Shown: positions 1-8,409 of the stretch, one piece after another
Position numbering within the stretch: the stretch's first letter is position 1
How the letters are laid out: every line of letters begins with the position of its first letter
Source: Bdellovibrionales bacterium
GTDB lineage: Bacteria; Bdellovibrionota; UBA1018; CAIMNF01
NCBI GenBank assembly: GCA_018266375.1
Contig: JAFEAO010000002.1
Coordinates: 125,582-189,581, forward strand
Length of the DNA stretch: 64,000 bases
Direction: 5' to 3'
Position numbers and translations under genes: made by a program
Notes under the pieces: generated by a model
Told to the model about the DNA's origin: nothing
Databases searched by the model: none
What the model saw: the letters and a program-made list of their open reading frames with translations, nothing else

Positions 1-5
1 CGATC

Positions 6-488
6 ATGCCGGCTGACCTGAGCCTTCTTCAGAAAAAGAAAAGGCCGATCCGTCACGTGACGATTAACTGGCCTGACGTGACCGACTGGAACCGCGACGG
101 AAAACTCGAAGTGATGGACGTGGATTACTACGAAATCCCGACTTGGTTTCCGGAACCAAAAAAAGGCACCGACCTCGACGTCCTTTCTAAAAAGTATATG
201 GGCGAAGTCGCTCAAACGGCTTGGCGCAAAAAACACTACGTTCGCTTCAATAAAAACAAAGACGCCGCGACCGCAGTTTACGATCCGGTGACCGGATTGT
301 ATTCGGGCATTCCTAAATACGTAGTGACGGGCAAGAAGCTCACTCGGGATGGAGTCTATGATCCGGTACCGGTGCAGGTTTTCACGGTGGAGCCAAGCCG
401 CATTATTCAGTATTTTGACGGACGTCCGATGCCCAAAACGTTTGATAACTTCAGCGGAAAGTATGCTCCGCCTTTTTTTGTTCGATAG
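6..488 (+). CDS. Hypothetical protein, possibly the C-terminal part of a longer protein
   Basis: I do not recognise this 160-residue product. It is soluble-looking, rich in Lys, Asp, Pro and aromatic residues, with no evident signal peptide or membrane segment after the first Met. The reading frame stays open to the left edge of the window, so the ATG at 6 may be internal and the gene may begin outside the window. It ends with TAG at 486-488, 15 bases before the convergent fluC gene. The repeated Tyr/Asp/Pro pattern (VYDPVTGLYSGIPKYV) resembles secreted or surface proteins of this kind of genome, but that is only an impression. No function is assigned. Confidence 0.6.
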   Translation: MPADLSLLQKKKRPIRHVTINWPDVTDWNRDGKLEVMDVDYYEIPTWFPEPKKGTDLDVLSKKYMGEVAQTAWRKKHYVRFNKNKDAATAVYDPVTGLYSGIPKYVVTGKKLTRDGVYDPVPVQVFTVEPSRIIQYFDGRPMPKTFDNFSGKYAPPFFVR

Positions 489-492
489 TGGT

Positions 493-509
493 AACTAAAT
501 TATTTAGTT
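493..509. terminator. AT-rich hairpin between convergent genes
   Basis: AACTAAA, a 3-nt loop TTA, then TTTAGTT form a perfect 7-bp stem between two convergent genes. It overlaps the end of fluC. The stem is entirely weak apart from one C-G pair at the same place on each arm, so it is only a possible bidirectional terminator. Confidence 0.25.
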
Positions 510-875
510 GATGGGAATGGAGCGGCCAAGCAGCACGGACAAAATACCTAAAATGACGCTGGAAACCGCATAAAGAATCGCGATTGTGCTGCCTTGATTT
601 CGGTACAGAAGCACCGTTTCAAGTCCGAAGGCCGAGAAGGTGGTGAATCCGCCTAGGATGCCGGTCACAAGAAACAAATGAAGGGTGCGATGTTCGGGCC
701 AGTACTTCTCAGCGAGAATCGAAAGAGCTCCGATTGCAAAGCATCCGGTGAGGTTTACAAAAAAGGTGCTGATGGGCCAGGCGGATTCCCAAAGCGTCCT
801 GGCAACCAAAGAGGCGCCGTAGCGTAGGACCGAGCCAATCATTCCACCGATGCCGACACCGAGAATTTCTCTCAT
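504..875 (-). CDS. crcB: Fluoride ion channel FluC (CrcB family)
   Basis: Dual-topology inner-membrane fluoride exporter of the CrcB/FluC family, which acts as a dimer of four-helix subunits and protects enolase and pyrophosphatase from fluoride. The 123-residue length fits. Family motifs are visible: a Gly-rich first helix (GVGIGGMIGSVLRYG), a second helix with FVNLTGCFAIG, and the hallmark TTFSAFGLE segment in helix three. I chose the ATG at 875 over a TTG at 893. A TATCTT -10 at 887-882 lies 6 nt upstream of this ATG, with GTGACC at 909-904 as a possible -35 (16-bp spacing), which would give a leaderless message. There is no room upstream for a fluoride riboswitch. Confidence 0.9.
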   Translation of the reverse strand: MREILGVGIGGMIGSVLRYGASLVARTLWESAWPISTFFVNLTGCFAIGALSILAEKYWPEHRTLHLFLVTGILGGFTTFSAFGLETVLLYRNQGSTIAILYAVSSVILGILSVLLGRSIPIN

Positions 876-910
876 AGGTTTAAGATAGCGCAATTGCCGT
901 ACAGGTCACG

Positions 911-1234
911 CTAATTATTCTTGGCGTTGTAAAAATCGCGGACGTCTTGCGCCTGTTTGCGGATCGCTTCGACATCGTCCTTTGCCCACGACGCCGGGAA
1001 GAAATATTCGCGGCTGCTGACCACGACCCGCACTCCGCGAGTCAGATGGAGTTTGCCTTCGTTTGGGTCATAATCCTGGGGAAGGTCCGGACTCTTGCGC
1101 GTAGTGCTAGGTGCGACCGCGTGGATGCGGACGTCCGGCAAATCTCGCAGCTCGTCCTCCAAGAAGTAGAGGAGGTATTCGACGTCGATATCCATCGAAA
1201 CTTTATGTCCGGCTTGTTTAATGGCGCGCTCCAT
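911..1234 (-). CDS. Small hypothetical protein
   Basis: Unrecognised 107-residue soluble protein with no signal peptide. It has an acidic N-terminal stretch containing VEYLLYFLEDELRDLP, a central basic segment and a C-terminal helix (DDVEAIRKQAQDVRDFYNAK). The bias of third positions in this frame favours it over the antisense reading frame of similar length covering 947-1243. It lies upstream of fluC on the same strand with 35 bases between its stop and the preferred fluC start, and is divergent from the methyltransferase gene. The start is the ATG at 1234, with an AGG a few bases upstream. No function assigned. Confidence 0.6.
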   Translation of the reverse strand: MERAIKQAGHKVSMDIDVEYLLYFLEDELRDLPDVRIHAVAPSTTRKSPDLPQDYDPNEGKLHLTRGVRVVVSSREYFFPASWAKDDVEAIRKQAQDVRDFYNAKNN

Positions 1235-1284
1235 AATGCCTGAGAGCTTGACCGATCAGTCGCAGGGTCGCAATATAAATAGTG

Positions 1285-2082
1285 ATGCAAATGCCGAAAA
1301 CCGACACATGGAATCCCCAGCAGTATCACGCGTTCCAGAAAGAGCGCTCCGCGCCTTTCTTTGATCTTCTCGAGTTGATTCATCGCGACGATAAACGCTT
1401 GAAGCACGCGATTGATCTGGGCTGCGGGACGGGCGAGCTGACCAAAATTCTTCAGGTCAATCTCGAGATCCAGGAGGTCATCGGGATCGACACCTCGGCT
1501 GCGATGCTCGAAAAATGCAAAGAGCATGAAGACACAAATTTAAAATTCAAACTTCAATCGATCGAGGAGGCGCTTTTACAGTCGCCGGCCGAATCGCAGG
1601 ATTTGGTTTTCTCAAACGCCTCGCTTCAGTGGTGCGACGATCACGAGAGCTTGTTTCAGCAAATTTTCCGCGCGCTGAAAAAGGGCGGCCAAGTCGCGAT
1701 TCAAATACCGGCTAACCACGATTATCCGACTCACTTGATTGCGAAAGAACTCGCGGAGTCTCCGGCTTACGCGAAGTTCTTTCCGCGGAAGGCGCGCGAG
1801 AGTTCGGTGCTCACGCCGGAGAAATACGCGAAGCTTCTATTTAGGCTCGGGTTCCACGAGCAGCACGTTCACCTGCAGGTGTATCCGCACGTGTTGAAGT
1901 CGCGCGATGAAGTCGTGGAATGGGTAAAAGGCACGATGCTCACGTATTACGAAAAAATGATCGGATCTGCGCAGTATCCACAATTCTTGAAAGACTTCCA
2001 AACCAATCTGTTCTTAGTCCTTCAAGACGAGAAGCCGTTTTTCTATCCGTTTAAGCGCGTACACATCTGGGCGCGTAAGTAG
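1285..2082 (+). CDS. tam: Trans-aconitate 2-methyltransferase-like SAM-dependent methyltransferase
   Basis: Class I SAM-dependent methyltransferase. The beginning (TWNPQQYHAFQKERSAPFFD) closely follows the WNP-Y-F-ERS-P pattern of E. coli Tam, which methylates trans-aconitate and so detoxifies this aconitase inhibitor. The SAM-binding motif I is DLGCGTGELT at about residues 45-54, followed by the acidic motif GIDTSAAML. FSNASLQW is the family's motif IV region, again as in Tam. Length 265 aa is typical. ATG 1285 is preferred over GTG 1282; ATG 1291 is also possible. AT-rich TATAAA at 1274-1279 lies just upstream, with TTGACC at 1248-1253. The exact substrate is inferred from family resemblance. 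Confidence 0.75.
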   Translation: MQMPKTDTWNPQQYHAFQKERSAPFFDLLELIHRDDKRLKHAIDLGCGTGELTKILQVNLEIQEVIGIDTSAAMLEKCKEHEDTNLKFKLQSIEEALLQSPAESQDLVFSNASLQWCDDHESLFQQIFRALKKGGQVAIQIPANHDYPTHLIAKELAESPAYAKFFPRKARESSVLTPEKYAKLLFRLGFHEQHVHLQVYPHVLKSRDEVVEWVKGTMLTYYEKMIGSAQYPQFLKDFQTNLFLVLQDEKPFFYPFKRVHIWARK

Positions 2083-2087
2083 CCGCC

Positions 2088-3698
2088 TTAGAGCGTGTAA
2101 CCGAGGCCTACGCTCGTCATCAAGCGGTCGTAGGTGTACGAGGCATCCACGGTCGACGAGTTCTTGATGTAGGAGAGGTCCGCCAAGAGCGAAAGTTTCA
2201 GGCTGAGGATTTTCGACATCCCGATGTGGAACGAGTAGTTTTTATCTTTACGCGCGAGCGTCGACTTTGAATAATTCGAGCTCAAGTAATCGATCGACTG
2301 CGTGATCACGATTTGCGATCCCACGTTCATCGCATTGCTAATGCCCAAGCCCCAGGCACCGTAGTAAAACTCGATGCCGTTTGTGGCGTTGGTCTCGTAC
2401 GTCGCGGTAAAGCCCGGATTCAAGAACCTATTGGTGGCATCGTTCCGCACGGTGACGCGCAAGTTATAGTCGGTGCCTGAGAGATTCGGGTCGATATAAA
2501 AGGTCTGAGAGCGCAAGTTGGCTTCGCTCTCTAAACGCCAGGTGCGATCGAGTTGATGGCGGAAGTAGGCCCCGCCGCCGCCGTTGAAGCTGTATTTTTG
2601 ATACTGGTAACCGCTATTGGTATTGAGCGAGTCCACCAAAGAGTTTTGGAATGTAAAGTTGCTTTCAAACTTCAAGCCGCCGCTCGTGCGCGCGAGAGTC
2701 ATGTAGTTAAAGTACAAACTCGCATTGTTAGTGAAGTACTGGAAGCCTTTGGTGCCCTGATTGAAGTTATAGTTATAAGTCGCGCGATAACCGGCAACCC
2801 ATTGAATCGTGTCGAGCGGCGCACTCATGTAACCGCCGCCACCCGAGAAGTTCATCTTCATGGTCGATGGGTTTGATCCGGCAACCTGGTTGGTTACGCC
2901 CGATGGAAGCTGCTGCACGTTTGAATCGTACTGCGTGAGGAGGGCGACATTACCGAACCATTGCCCCAGACTGAAGGGCTCGAGCATTTTGGTGGTCGCG
3001 TCCGCGATGTTTTTCGAGAGATCGTTTTTACCGCGTCTTTTGGTAATGCGCTGAACGTCGACCAACTCTTGAATCGCCTGTGGGCCGTTATTGAGCTTGA
3101 AGTAGGTAATCCCCAAGTAGTAGCGAGCGATGAGCTCGATATCTTGGATGCCGGAATTCGCGGCGACCGTGAAATTGCGTTCGGCATCCGAAAAATTGTT
3201 GGTGTTGTAGTTGGTGAGACCCAAGTACAGGTTCGCGGCACCGACGTTGAATCCGAGATCGATCGATTTTTGGAATAATTTTTTGGCTTCCTCGTGCCTG
3301 CCTTCCTTATCTAGAACCGACGCGAGCTCGAACGCGTATGGCCCGCGATCTTTGGGCTGCGACACTTGATAGAGGCGCTTGTAAACTTCGAACGATTTCT
3401 CGGGTTGGTCCGTTCCTTTAAGCGTGAGAGCCTTGAGTTCCAGATACTCGATGTTTTTTGGCGACTCTTTAATAAGGCCGTCCAGTATCTCCAGGGTCTT
3501 TTGGGTTTGCTTTCTATTATATGCAATGACCGCTTCGGCGTAGCGCGATTCCTGGCCTAAGCCCGGGTGGGAGTCCTCAGCGTCAGCCAAGTCTTCAGCG
3601 TGACTTAAAGAGTTAAATTGAAAAAATATAATAAATCCAACCGTGAGTAACCATTGGCAATTGGCTGAAAAGCTTGGTGTGTGTCGTCGATGACTCAT
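2088..3698 (-). CDS. TPR-repeat outer-membrane protein with C-terminal beta-barrel
   Basis: A 536-residue exported protein. An N-terminal signal peptide (about residues 1-34, ending SLSHA) is followed by tetratricopeptide-like repeats to about residue 240 (for example EAVIAYNRKQTQKTLEILDG and EEAKKLFQKSIDLG). From about 245 the sequence becomes alternating polar/aromatic strands rich in Tyr, Asn and Gly, as in an outer-membrane barrel, ending VGLGYTL. TPR-plus-barrel architecture is known from Slam-type surface lipoprotein assembly modifiers and from other secretion pores; I cannot decide between these. It is divergent from the FecR-domain gene across only 37 bp, so the two probably share regulation. 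Its 3' end faces tam. Confidence 0.7.
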   Translation of the reverse strand: MSHRRHTPSFSANCQWLLTVGFIIFFQFNSLSHAEDLADAEDSHPGLGQESRYAEAVIAYNRKQTQKTLEILDGLIKESPKNIEYLELKALTLKGTDQPEKSFEVYKRLYQVSQPKDRGPYAFELASVLDKEGRHEEAKKLFQKSIDLGFNVGAANLYLGLTNYNTNNFSDAERNFTVAANSGIQDIELIARYYLGITYFKLNNGPQAIQELVDVQRITKRRGKNDLSKNIADATTKMLEPFSLGQWFGNVALLTQYDSNVQQLPSGVTNQVAGSNPSTMKMNFSGGGGYMSAPLDTIQWVAGYRATYNYNFNQGTKGFQYFTNNASLYFNYMTLARTSGGLKFESNFTFQNSLVDSLNTNSGYQYQKYSFNGGGGAYFRHQLDRTWRLESEANLRSQTFYIDPNLSGTDYNLRVTVRNDATNRFLNPGFTATYETNATNGIEFYYGAWGLGISNAMNVGSQIVITQSIDYLSSNYSKSTLARKDKNYSFHIGMSKILSLKLSLLADLSYIKNSSTVDASYTYDRLMTSVGLGYTL

Positions 3699-3722
3699 TT
3701 ACTAACGATGGTACACTGACGA

Positions 3723-3728
3723 TATAAT
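3723..3728 (+). promoter_or_regulatory. Consensus -10 for a leaderless FecR-domain gene
   Basis: TATAAT lies 7 nt before the ATG at 3736. There is no Shine-Dalgarno sequence. A weak TTACTA at 3699-3704 (18-bp spacing) could be the -35. The predicted transcription start falls at or next to the ATG. Confidence 0.55.
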
Positions 3729-3735
3729 AATAGCT

Positions 3736-4734
3736 ATGCAGACCGTAAGCGGGTTGACCGTTATTATTTTGTCGTTCCTTGCTCTTTCCGTGGAGTCACA
3801 CGCCTTGGACCGAGACAAGCCGATTGAAGGCGTGGCCGGTGAGGTGGTGAGTGTCCATGGAGTCGTGTACGTCAGGCAGGACGTGGCGAGAGGACAGGCG
3901 CCCGCATCGATCCAGATCAAACCGGGGCAGAACGTCTTTCAAGCGGACGTCATCAATACCGGCAGCGACGGCGCGATTAAGATTCTATTAAAGGACAAGT
4001 CGATCATCGATCTGGGGCCTTCATCTTCGTTTAAGATCGCCGACTTCAAAGTCAAAGACGGAGCAAACCGCGAAGTGAACCTTGATATGGCGTTCGGCCG
4101 CTTGCGGGTCGCGGTGACCAAAAAGCTTAAAGGCGACGGCAAGTTTAACGTGAAAACGAAAGCCGCGACCATGGGTGTCCGTGGTACGGAATTCGTGGTG
4201 AAATCCGATCTCGGTTTTGCCGGAAAGGGTGCGAACGCACCGAAGACCGACGTGACCGTGCTTCAAGGTAAGGTCGACGTCGCGTCTGCTCCGACCACTT
4301 CGGGCGCACCTAGCGCTCCGATTCAGAGTCTGACCGCAGGCGGACGAATTTCAACGACTCTCGGCTCTGCTCCGGCTCCGGTGATTCAACTCAATAACTC
4401 ACAGATGCAAAGTGTTGCTAGTATCGGAAAAGTGGCGGACAACACCTTCGCGAAGGCCGTAACCCTCGAACAACAACCCGATGAAAACTCATCTTCGAGT
4501 CGATCTCCCGCGTCGAATGACGGGACAAATTCTAGTTCGAGCTCTAAACCTGCAGATGCACCGGCGGGTTCGCTCCAAGCGGCAGTAGCAAACCTCGCGG
4601 TTCAAGCCCCGACCGTACCGGTTTCGTTTTCAGAAATCGGCGTGCCGGGTGCACCAAGCGTGACCACCGCGACCAACTCGGCAGTAAACCAAGTCAACCG
4701 CTCATATCGGGTGACCGTCATTGTTGGGCAGTAG
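3736..4734 (+). CDS. Secreted FecR-domain protein
   Basis: Exported 332-residue protein with a signal peptide cleaved around SHALD (about residue 25). Residues 55-175 form a FecR-type beta domain: LKDKSIIDLGPSSSFKI, then GRLRVAV and the characteristic TKAATMGVRGTEFVV. In TonB/ECF systems FecR domains act as anti-sigma regulators, but stand-alone secreted FecR proteins like this lack the cytoplasmic part and are usually cell-surface structural or binding proteins. The C-terminal 130 residues are low-complexity Ser/Ala/Pro-rich. It sits divergent from the TPR-barrel gene and upstream of a lipoprotein gene on the same strand. No Shine-Dalgarno sequence is visible; the -10 abuts the start. Confidence 0.75.
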   Translation: MQTVSGLTVIILSFLALSVESHALDRDKPIEGVAGEVVSVHGVVYVRQDVARGQAPASIQIKPGQNVFQADVINTGSDGAIKILLKDKSIIDLGPSSSFKIADFKVKDGANREVNLDMAFGRLRVAVTKKLKGDGKFNVKTKAATMGVRGTEFVVKSDLGFAGKGANAPKTDVTVLQGKVDVASAPTTSGAPSAPIQSLTAGGRISTTLGSAPAPVIQLNNSQMQSVASIGKVADNTFAKAVTLEQQPDENSSSSRSPASNDGTNSSSSSKPADAPAGSLQAAVANLAVQAPTVPVSFSEIGVPGAPSVTTATNSAVNQVNRSYRVTVIVGQ

Positions 4735-4770
4735 GCTTAAGATGTAAACGTGAAGGATTTAGAGAGACGT

Positions 4771-6108
4771 ATGTTGAACCTGGGTAACCAAAGTATCGCT
4801 GTGTTTGCGCTCGCACTCGTGGTGAGCTCGTGCTCCATGAAAGACCGCGACGTCAATTATGGCGTGAGCGTTTCTTTCCCTAATGTCGCGCGTTCCGGTT
4901 TCGCCGACAATGCGGTCATCGACGGTACGACCACGACAAACGGCAACGGATTCATTACCCCGACTTCTCTTGCGGATTTTCAATGTTTCGCACTCAACAT
5001 CACCGGCCCGGGTTTGAAGTCCGATCCGCGTTTTGGTTGCAATGATCCGGCAAAAGGGATGGGTCTCATTGCGGGCATGGCTCCGGTATCCGGAGGCCGT
5101 GTCGAAGCGATGGTGCCAGCCGGTGCCAGCCGTACGATCCAGCTCATCGGTCTTCAAAGCACCGTGGGTTGCCCGTCGTTCGAGGAGCTTCTTTCAAGAA
5201 TCGATCCGACCACGGGCCACGGTGGAATGGACGGAGTCGGTGACGCTTACCTTTTGGGCCAAACCACGATTGATGTTTTTGGCGACGTGACCGTAAACAT
5301 CCAAGCGCAGTTCGATCCGAACGCGAAAATGTTTAATGGTTGCGATGGCGGCGGTGGACAAAAAACTCTAGTTTTCAGTTCGCCGAACGAGCGCCACGTG
5401 GTATTGCGCGGAAGTAATGCGTGCGTGCCGTTTCAAATTGAAGCGCACGGACATTACAACGTCGATACGGTGATGCCGGCGGTGGTTCCCACCATTGGAG
5501 TCATTGTTCCTTTCACCGGATACGTAGCGCTTTACACGGATTCGCAGTGTAACACTCTGTACACTGACAATCCGTCCGCGAGTCCTGCCCCATCGCCACT
5601 TCAGTTTGCAGCGACTCAAGGTTTTATCCCGCTTTGGATTAGAGTGAGTCCGGAAGTGACTTCGTTCACGGCGCAAGCGGTGTCGACGAGCACCGAGTGG
5701 CTGCAGCCGACCGTCACCTACCAAGCCGTGGATCAAATGATCGGCGTCACGCCGATGCCTTCGCCGGGGACGTGCGCGTCGCTTTCGGTACGTCTGATCG
5801 ACCAAGGCGGTTTATTCACGAACATGCCTACGGGTAAAGCGATCGACATGCGGGTCTATAACAACACGACAAACGGGTCGACTTACAGTTCGACTGAGTT
5901 TTATCTCGATGCGGTCGACTGTGCCAACCAGAGGAATAAACTTTCGCCTCAGGCACTTTCAAACGGTGACCACCAGCTCAAATATCTGTTTTCTTTCACT
6001 AACGGATCGAATCTCTACATTCGGAACCCGGTGACGGAACACGTGAACATCAGCTTCTCGGGAACAGACGATGCGATCGCGCCGTCAAATATGAGCTATA
6101 CATTCTAG
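4771..6108 (+). CDS. Putative surface lipoprotein
   Basis: Predicted lipoprotein of 445 residues. A short hydrophobic signal (SIAVFALALVVSSC) ends in a lipobox with Cys at about residue 21 when the ATG at 4771 is used. A GTG at 4750 in the same frame would add seven residues with no ribosome site of its own, so ATG with the upstream GAGAG is preferred. The mature part is rich in Thr, Gly, Asn, Pro and paired cysteines and looks like an extracellular beta-rich protein. I do not recognise a domain. It lies 36 bases downstream of the FecR-domain gene and is probably cotranscribed. It may be cargo or partner of the TPR-barrel protein; this is inference from position. Confidence 0.65.
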   Translation: MLNLGNQSIAVFALALVVSSCSMKDRDVNYGVSVSFPNVARSGFADNAVIDGTTTTNGNGFITPTSLADFQCFALNITGPGLKSDPRFGCNDPAKGMGLIAGMAPVSGGRVEAMVPAGASRTIQLIGLQSTVGCPSFEELLSRIDPTTGHGGMDGVGDAYLLGQTTIDVFGDVTVNIQAQFDPNAKMFNGCDGGGGQKTLVFSSPNERHVVLRGSNACVPFQIEAHGHYNVDTVMPAVVPTIGVIVPFTGYVALYTDSQCNTLYTDNPSASPAPSPLQFAATQGFIPLWIRVSPEVTSFTAQAVSTSTEWLQPTVTYQAVDQMIGVTPMPSPGTCASLSVRLIDQGGLFTNMPTGKAIDMRVYNNTTNGSTYSSTEFYLDAVDCANQRNKLSPQALSNGDHQLKYLFSFTNGSNLYIRNPVTEHVNISFSGTDDAIAPSNMSYTF

Positions 6109-6232
6109 CTGTGAATCCTTTGAAAGCGGCGGAGTGCAGGTCGATTCTCGCAACGCTCTCTGCCAAGCAGTTGTTCGCACCGACCGGTTGAAACTCTAGC
6201 TTCTTAAAGGTAAAATAAAACAGGGGGGGAGT

Positions 6233-6628
6233 ATGCTTTTAAAACCAGCGCTCGGAGTTTTTGTCGTTTTTTCAGTCGTAGTTTTAGTGATGACGGCGAG
6301 CGCTTGTATTTCTCCCAATTCATTTCAATATGATGCTTCAACCTATGGCACAACCACCGGGAGTGGGGTCGGCGGAACGATTACGGCACGCGATATTTTT
6401 CAAACCCAGTGCTATGCCTGTCACAGCCCGGGCGGGAGTTTTCCCGATTTGACCGTAAACGACCAGGTCCTGGTGGGTCAGGGCTTGGTGACTCCGGGCG
6501 ATCCGAGTAGTTCTTACCTCATTTTAAAGGTGGAGGGTCTCTCGGGCTCGATTATGCCTAAAGCGCCTTATTCGCCATTATCCAACGCACAGATCCAGGT
6601 CCTCAAAGACTGGGTAAACACACTCTAG
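6233..6628 (+). CDS. Small c-type cytochrome lipoprotein
   Basis: A 131-residue exported protein. The N-terminal hydrophobic segment ends VLVMTASACIS, which fits a lipobox. A single heme-binding motif CYACH (about residues 62-66) lies in QTQCYACHSPGGSFPDL, and the C-terminal IMPKAPYSPLSNAQIQVLKD supplies a Met ligand context and the terminal helix seen in the short cytochrome domain of planctomycete-type proteins (PSC1 family). It should be a periplasmic or membrane-anchored electron carrier. It has a strong purine-rich ribosome site (GGGGGGGAG) directly upstream. The next three genes on the same strand encode a related secreted cytochrome/DUF1501-type set. Confidence 0.75.
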   Translation: MLLKPALGVFVVFSVVVLVMTASACISPNSFQYDASTYGTTTGSGVGGTITARDIFQTQCYACHSPGGSFPDLTVNDQVLVGQGLVTPGDPSSSYLILKVEGLSGSIMPKAPYSPLSNAQIQVLKDWVNTL

Positions 6629-6795
6629 GTCTGATGAGCTAACTCCTTGTATTTATTAAATTAAGATTATTTAACTGATTTAATTCTTTATTGTACCATT
6701 TAGCTCCAGTATAGTTGTTATATACACAGACGTTGTGTGAAATCGCTGCCAGGGGAAAGTGATACAGGATTCGATACGCGTTCGGGGGGGGTTAG

Positions 6796-8409
6796 GTGTT
6801 GAAAACCATAGCTGCAATACTGATTTCCTTGCCATTGTACGGACTGAGTCCGGCACAAGCGGCACCGCTTCATCCACAAGCGCTCTTCAAGCGTTGTTTT
6901 GCCCACGTCACCGGAACCGTTCCAAGTTACGAGATGACAACTCGTTTGCAAACCCGCCTTGCCGGCATTAGCGGAGAGGACGCTCAACGCAGCAACGTTA
7001 TCAATCTCTGCCTCGAAATTCTCAACAACACTTCGATCGCATCGAACGGAAGTTTTACCGCTCCGGTGTCGAGCACGTTTTTTACATCAGCCGAGCAAAG
7101 CGATCTGTTTGTAAAAACTTATTTGAACTTCGAACGGCTCTACGCGAGCTGGTTTGCGAAATCACTTTACGTCACGCGGGACGACTACCGGCTCACGAGT
7201 TACGTTCTGGATCGCGAGGGGCCGGCGCTTTATTGGAACGCAGCGACCTTCATCGCGGGACAAAAGGCGAGTTCGGTCGTCACGACCGCTCAGTTCTACC
7301 GTCCGATTCGGGGAGCGCCGAACTTAACAAGCTCCACTTCGCTCGCTTACTTTAAGACACTTTACTCGAGCAGTCGTGCTCAGACCGACATCGGTGGGAT
7401 CTTTGTCGTGAGTCCGACGACGACGACTTATCCCGGCTTGGATCCAAACGCGATCGTGCGCCATGTGGGGCCGACGGTCGGACTTGAAGCGATGGCATCG
7501 ACTTCGTTTCAATCGCTTGCCCGACGCGATCCACTGAGCACCTACTTCAGCATCTCATCGGACGGTTCCAGTCTGACCTCTTATACCAACAACTCCGGTA
7601 ACCTGGTGACGGGATACCTCACAGGCACAGCGGGTGGTGGGGTCTTAGGTTCCGCACCCTACGTGATGATGAACCTCTCTACTTATATCGGCGCTCAAGA
7701 CGGCGGGCTCAAAGTTGCACGGGACTGGAGTACGTCTGTGATGGGCGACATGCTTTGCAAAACCACGCCGGCGCTTCGCTACGCGGATGGAGCAGGGGCG
7801 GTGCAATCCAACTTCGTCAACGGCGTATCGCCCCCGTTCCGCGGAGCTGCGAGTTGTATGCAGTGTCACGCGAACCTGGATCCGTTGGCGACCTCGATCC
7901 GTAACCTTCAGATTTCGGGTATTACCGAAATCAGCGATAATCGTAAGGGTGGGGGCGGCGATCAGGGCCTTGCCGGCACGGCATTTACCGACTTCCTCGC
8001 GAAGTGGCCGACCAACCAACCGGCGGAGACGGGGCTCGTCGACAAGGATACTAATTTTCACCTACGTCCGCCATCCGGAAAACTTTATTACCGTTCATTC
8101 GACGGTGCGCTCGTGAGCGTGCCGATCGCAAATGGCGTTGCCGACACCGGAGTCGCCATTGCAGGCACACGCGACTTCTACGCGTGCATGGTTTCCCGTT
8201 ACTACAAATATTTTACCGGTCATGAAGTCAACCTCATGGACCCGGCGATCTCGGGACTGACTCTGACTTCGACCCAGGCCAACGAAAAAAATTACGTGGT
8301 CACGACCAGCGATAACTTCAAGGCCGGCACTCAAAACATCAAAGCGCTCTGGAGCACCATGTTCAACAGCGCCTGGTACCAGGACGCAACCTTTCAGGGG
8401 GCGCAATGA
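6796..8409 (+). CDS. Secreted c-heme protein of a DUF1501-associated cluster
   Basis: A 537-residue exported protein with a signal peptide (cleavage near PAQAA, about residue 22). An internal CMQCH heme-attachment motif at about residues 355-359 lies in SCMQCHANLDPLAT, a context resembling the CxxCH-xx-LDP block of DUF1588/PSD1-type planctomycete cytochromes. The rest is alpha-helical with an N-terminal block (FKRCFAHVTGTVPSYEM) that may be a short cytochrome-like or PSD domain. The start is GTG at 6796 after a G-rich ribosome site. The stop overlaps the next start in ATGA, so translation is coupled. Function is not established; the cluster context suggests extracytoplasmic electron transfer or polymer processing. 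Confidence 0.65.
   Translation: MLKTIAAILISLPLYGLSPAQAAPLHPQALFKRCFAHVTGTVPSYEMTTRLQTRLAGISGEDAQRSNVINLCLEILNNTSIASNGSFTAPVSSTFFTSAEQSDLFVKTYLNFERLYASWFAKSLYVTRDDYRLTSYVLDREGPALYWNAATFIAGQKASSVVTTAQFYRPIRGAPNLTSSTSLAYFKTLYSSSRAQTDIGGIFVVSPTTTTYPGLDPNAIVRHVGPTVGLEAMASTSFQSLARRDPLSTYFSISSDGSSLTSYTNNSGNLVTGYLTGTAGGGVLGSAPYVMMNLSTYIGAQDGGLKVARDWSTSVMGDMLCKTTPALRYADGAGAVQSNFVNGVSPPFRGAASCMQCHANLDPLATSIRNLQISGITEISDNRKGGGGDQGLAGTAFTDFLAKWPTNQPAETGLVDKDTNFHLRPPSGKLYYRSFDGALVSVPIANGVADTGVAIAGTRDFYACMVSRYYKYFTGHEVNLMDPAISGLTLTSTQANEKNYVVTTSDNFKAGTQNIKALWSTMFNSAWYQDATFQGAQ

Noticed and set aside
876..910. Fluoride riboswitch before crcB
   Set aside because: Only 35 bases separate the upstream stop from the start, too little for the aptamer, and a -10 occupies part of it.
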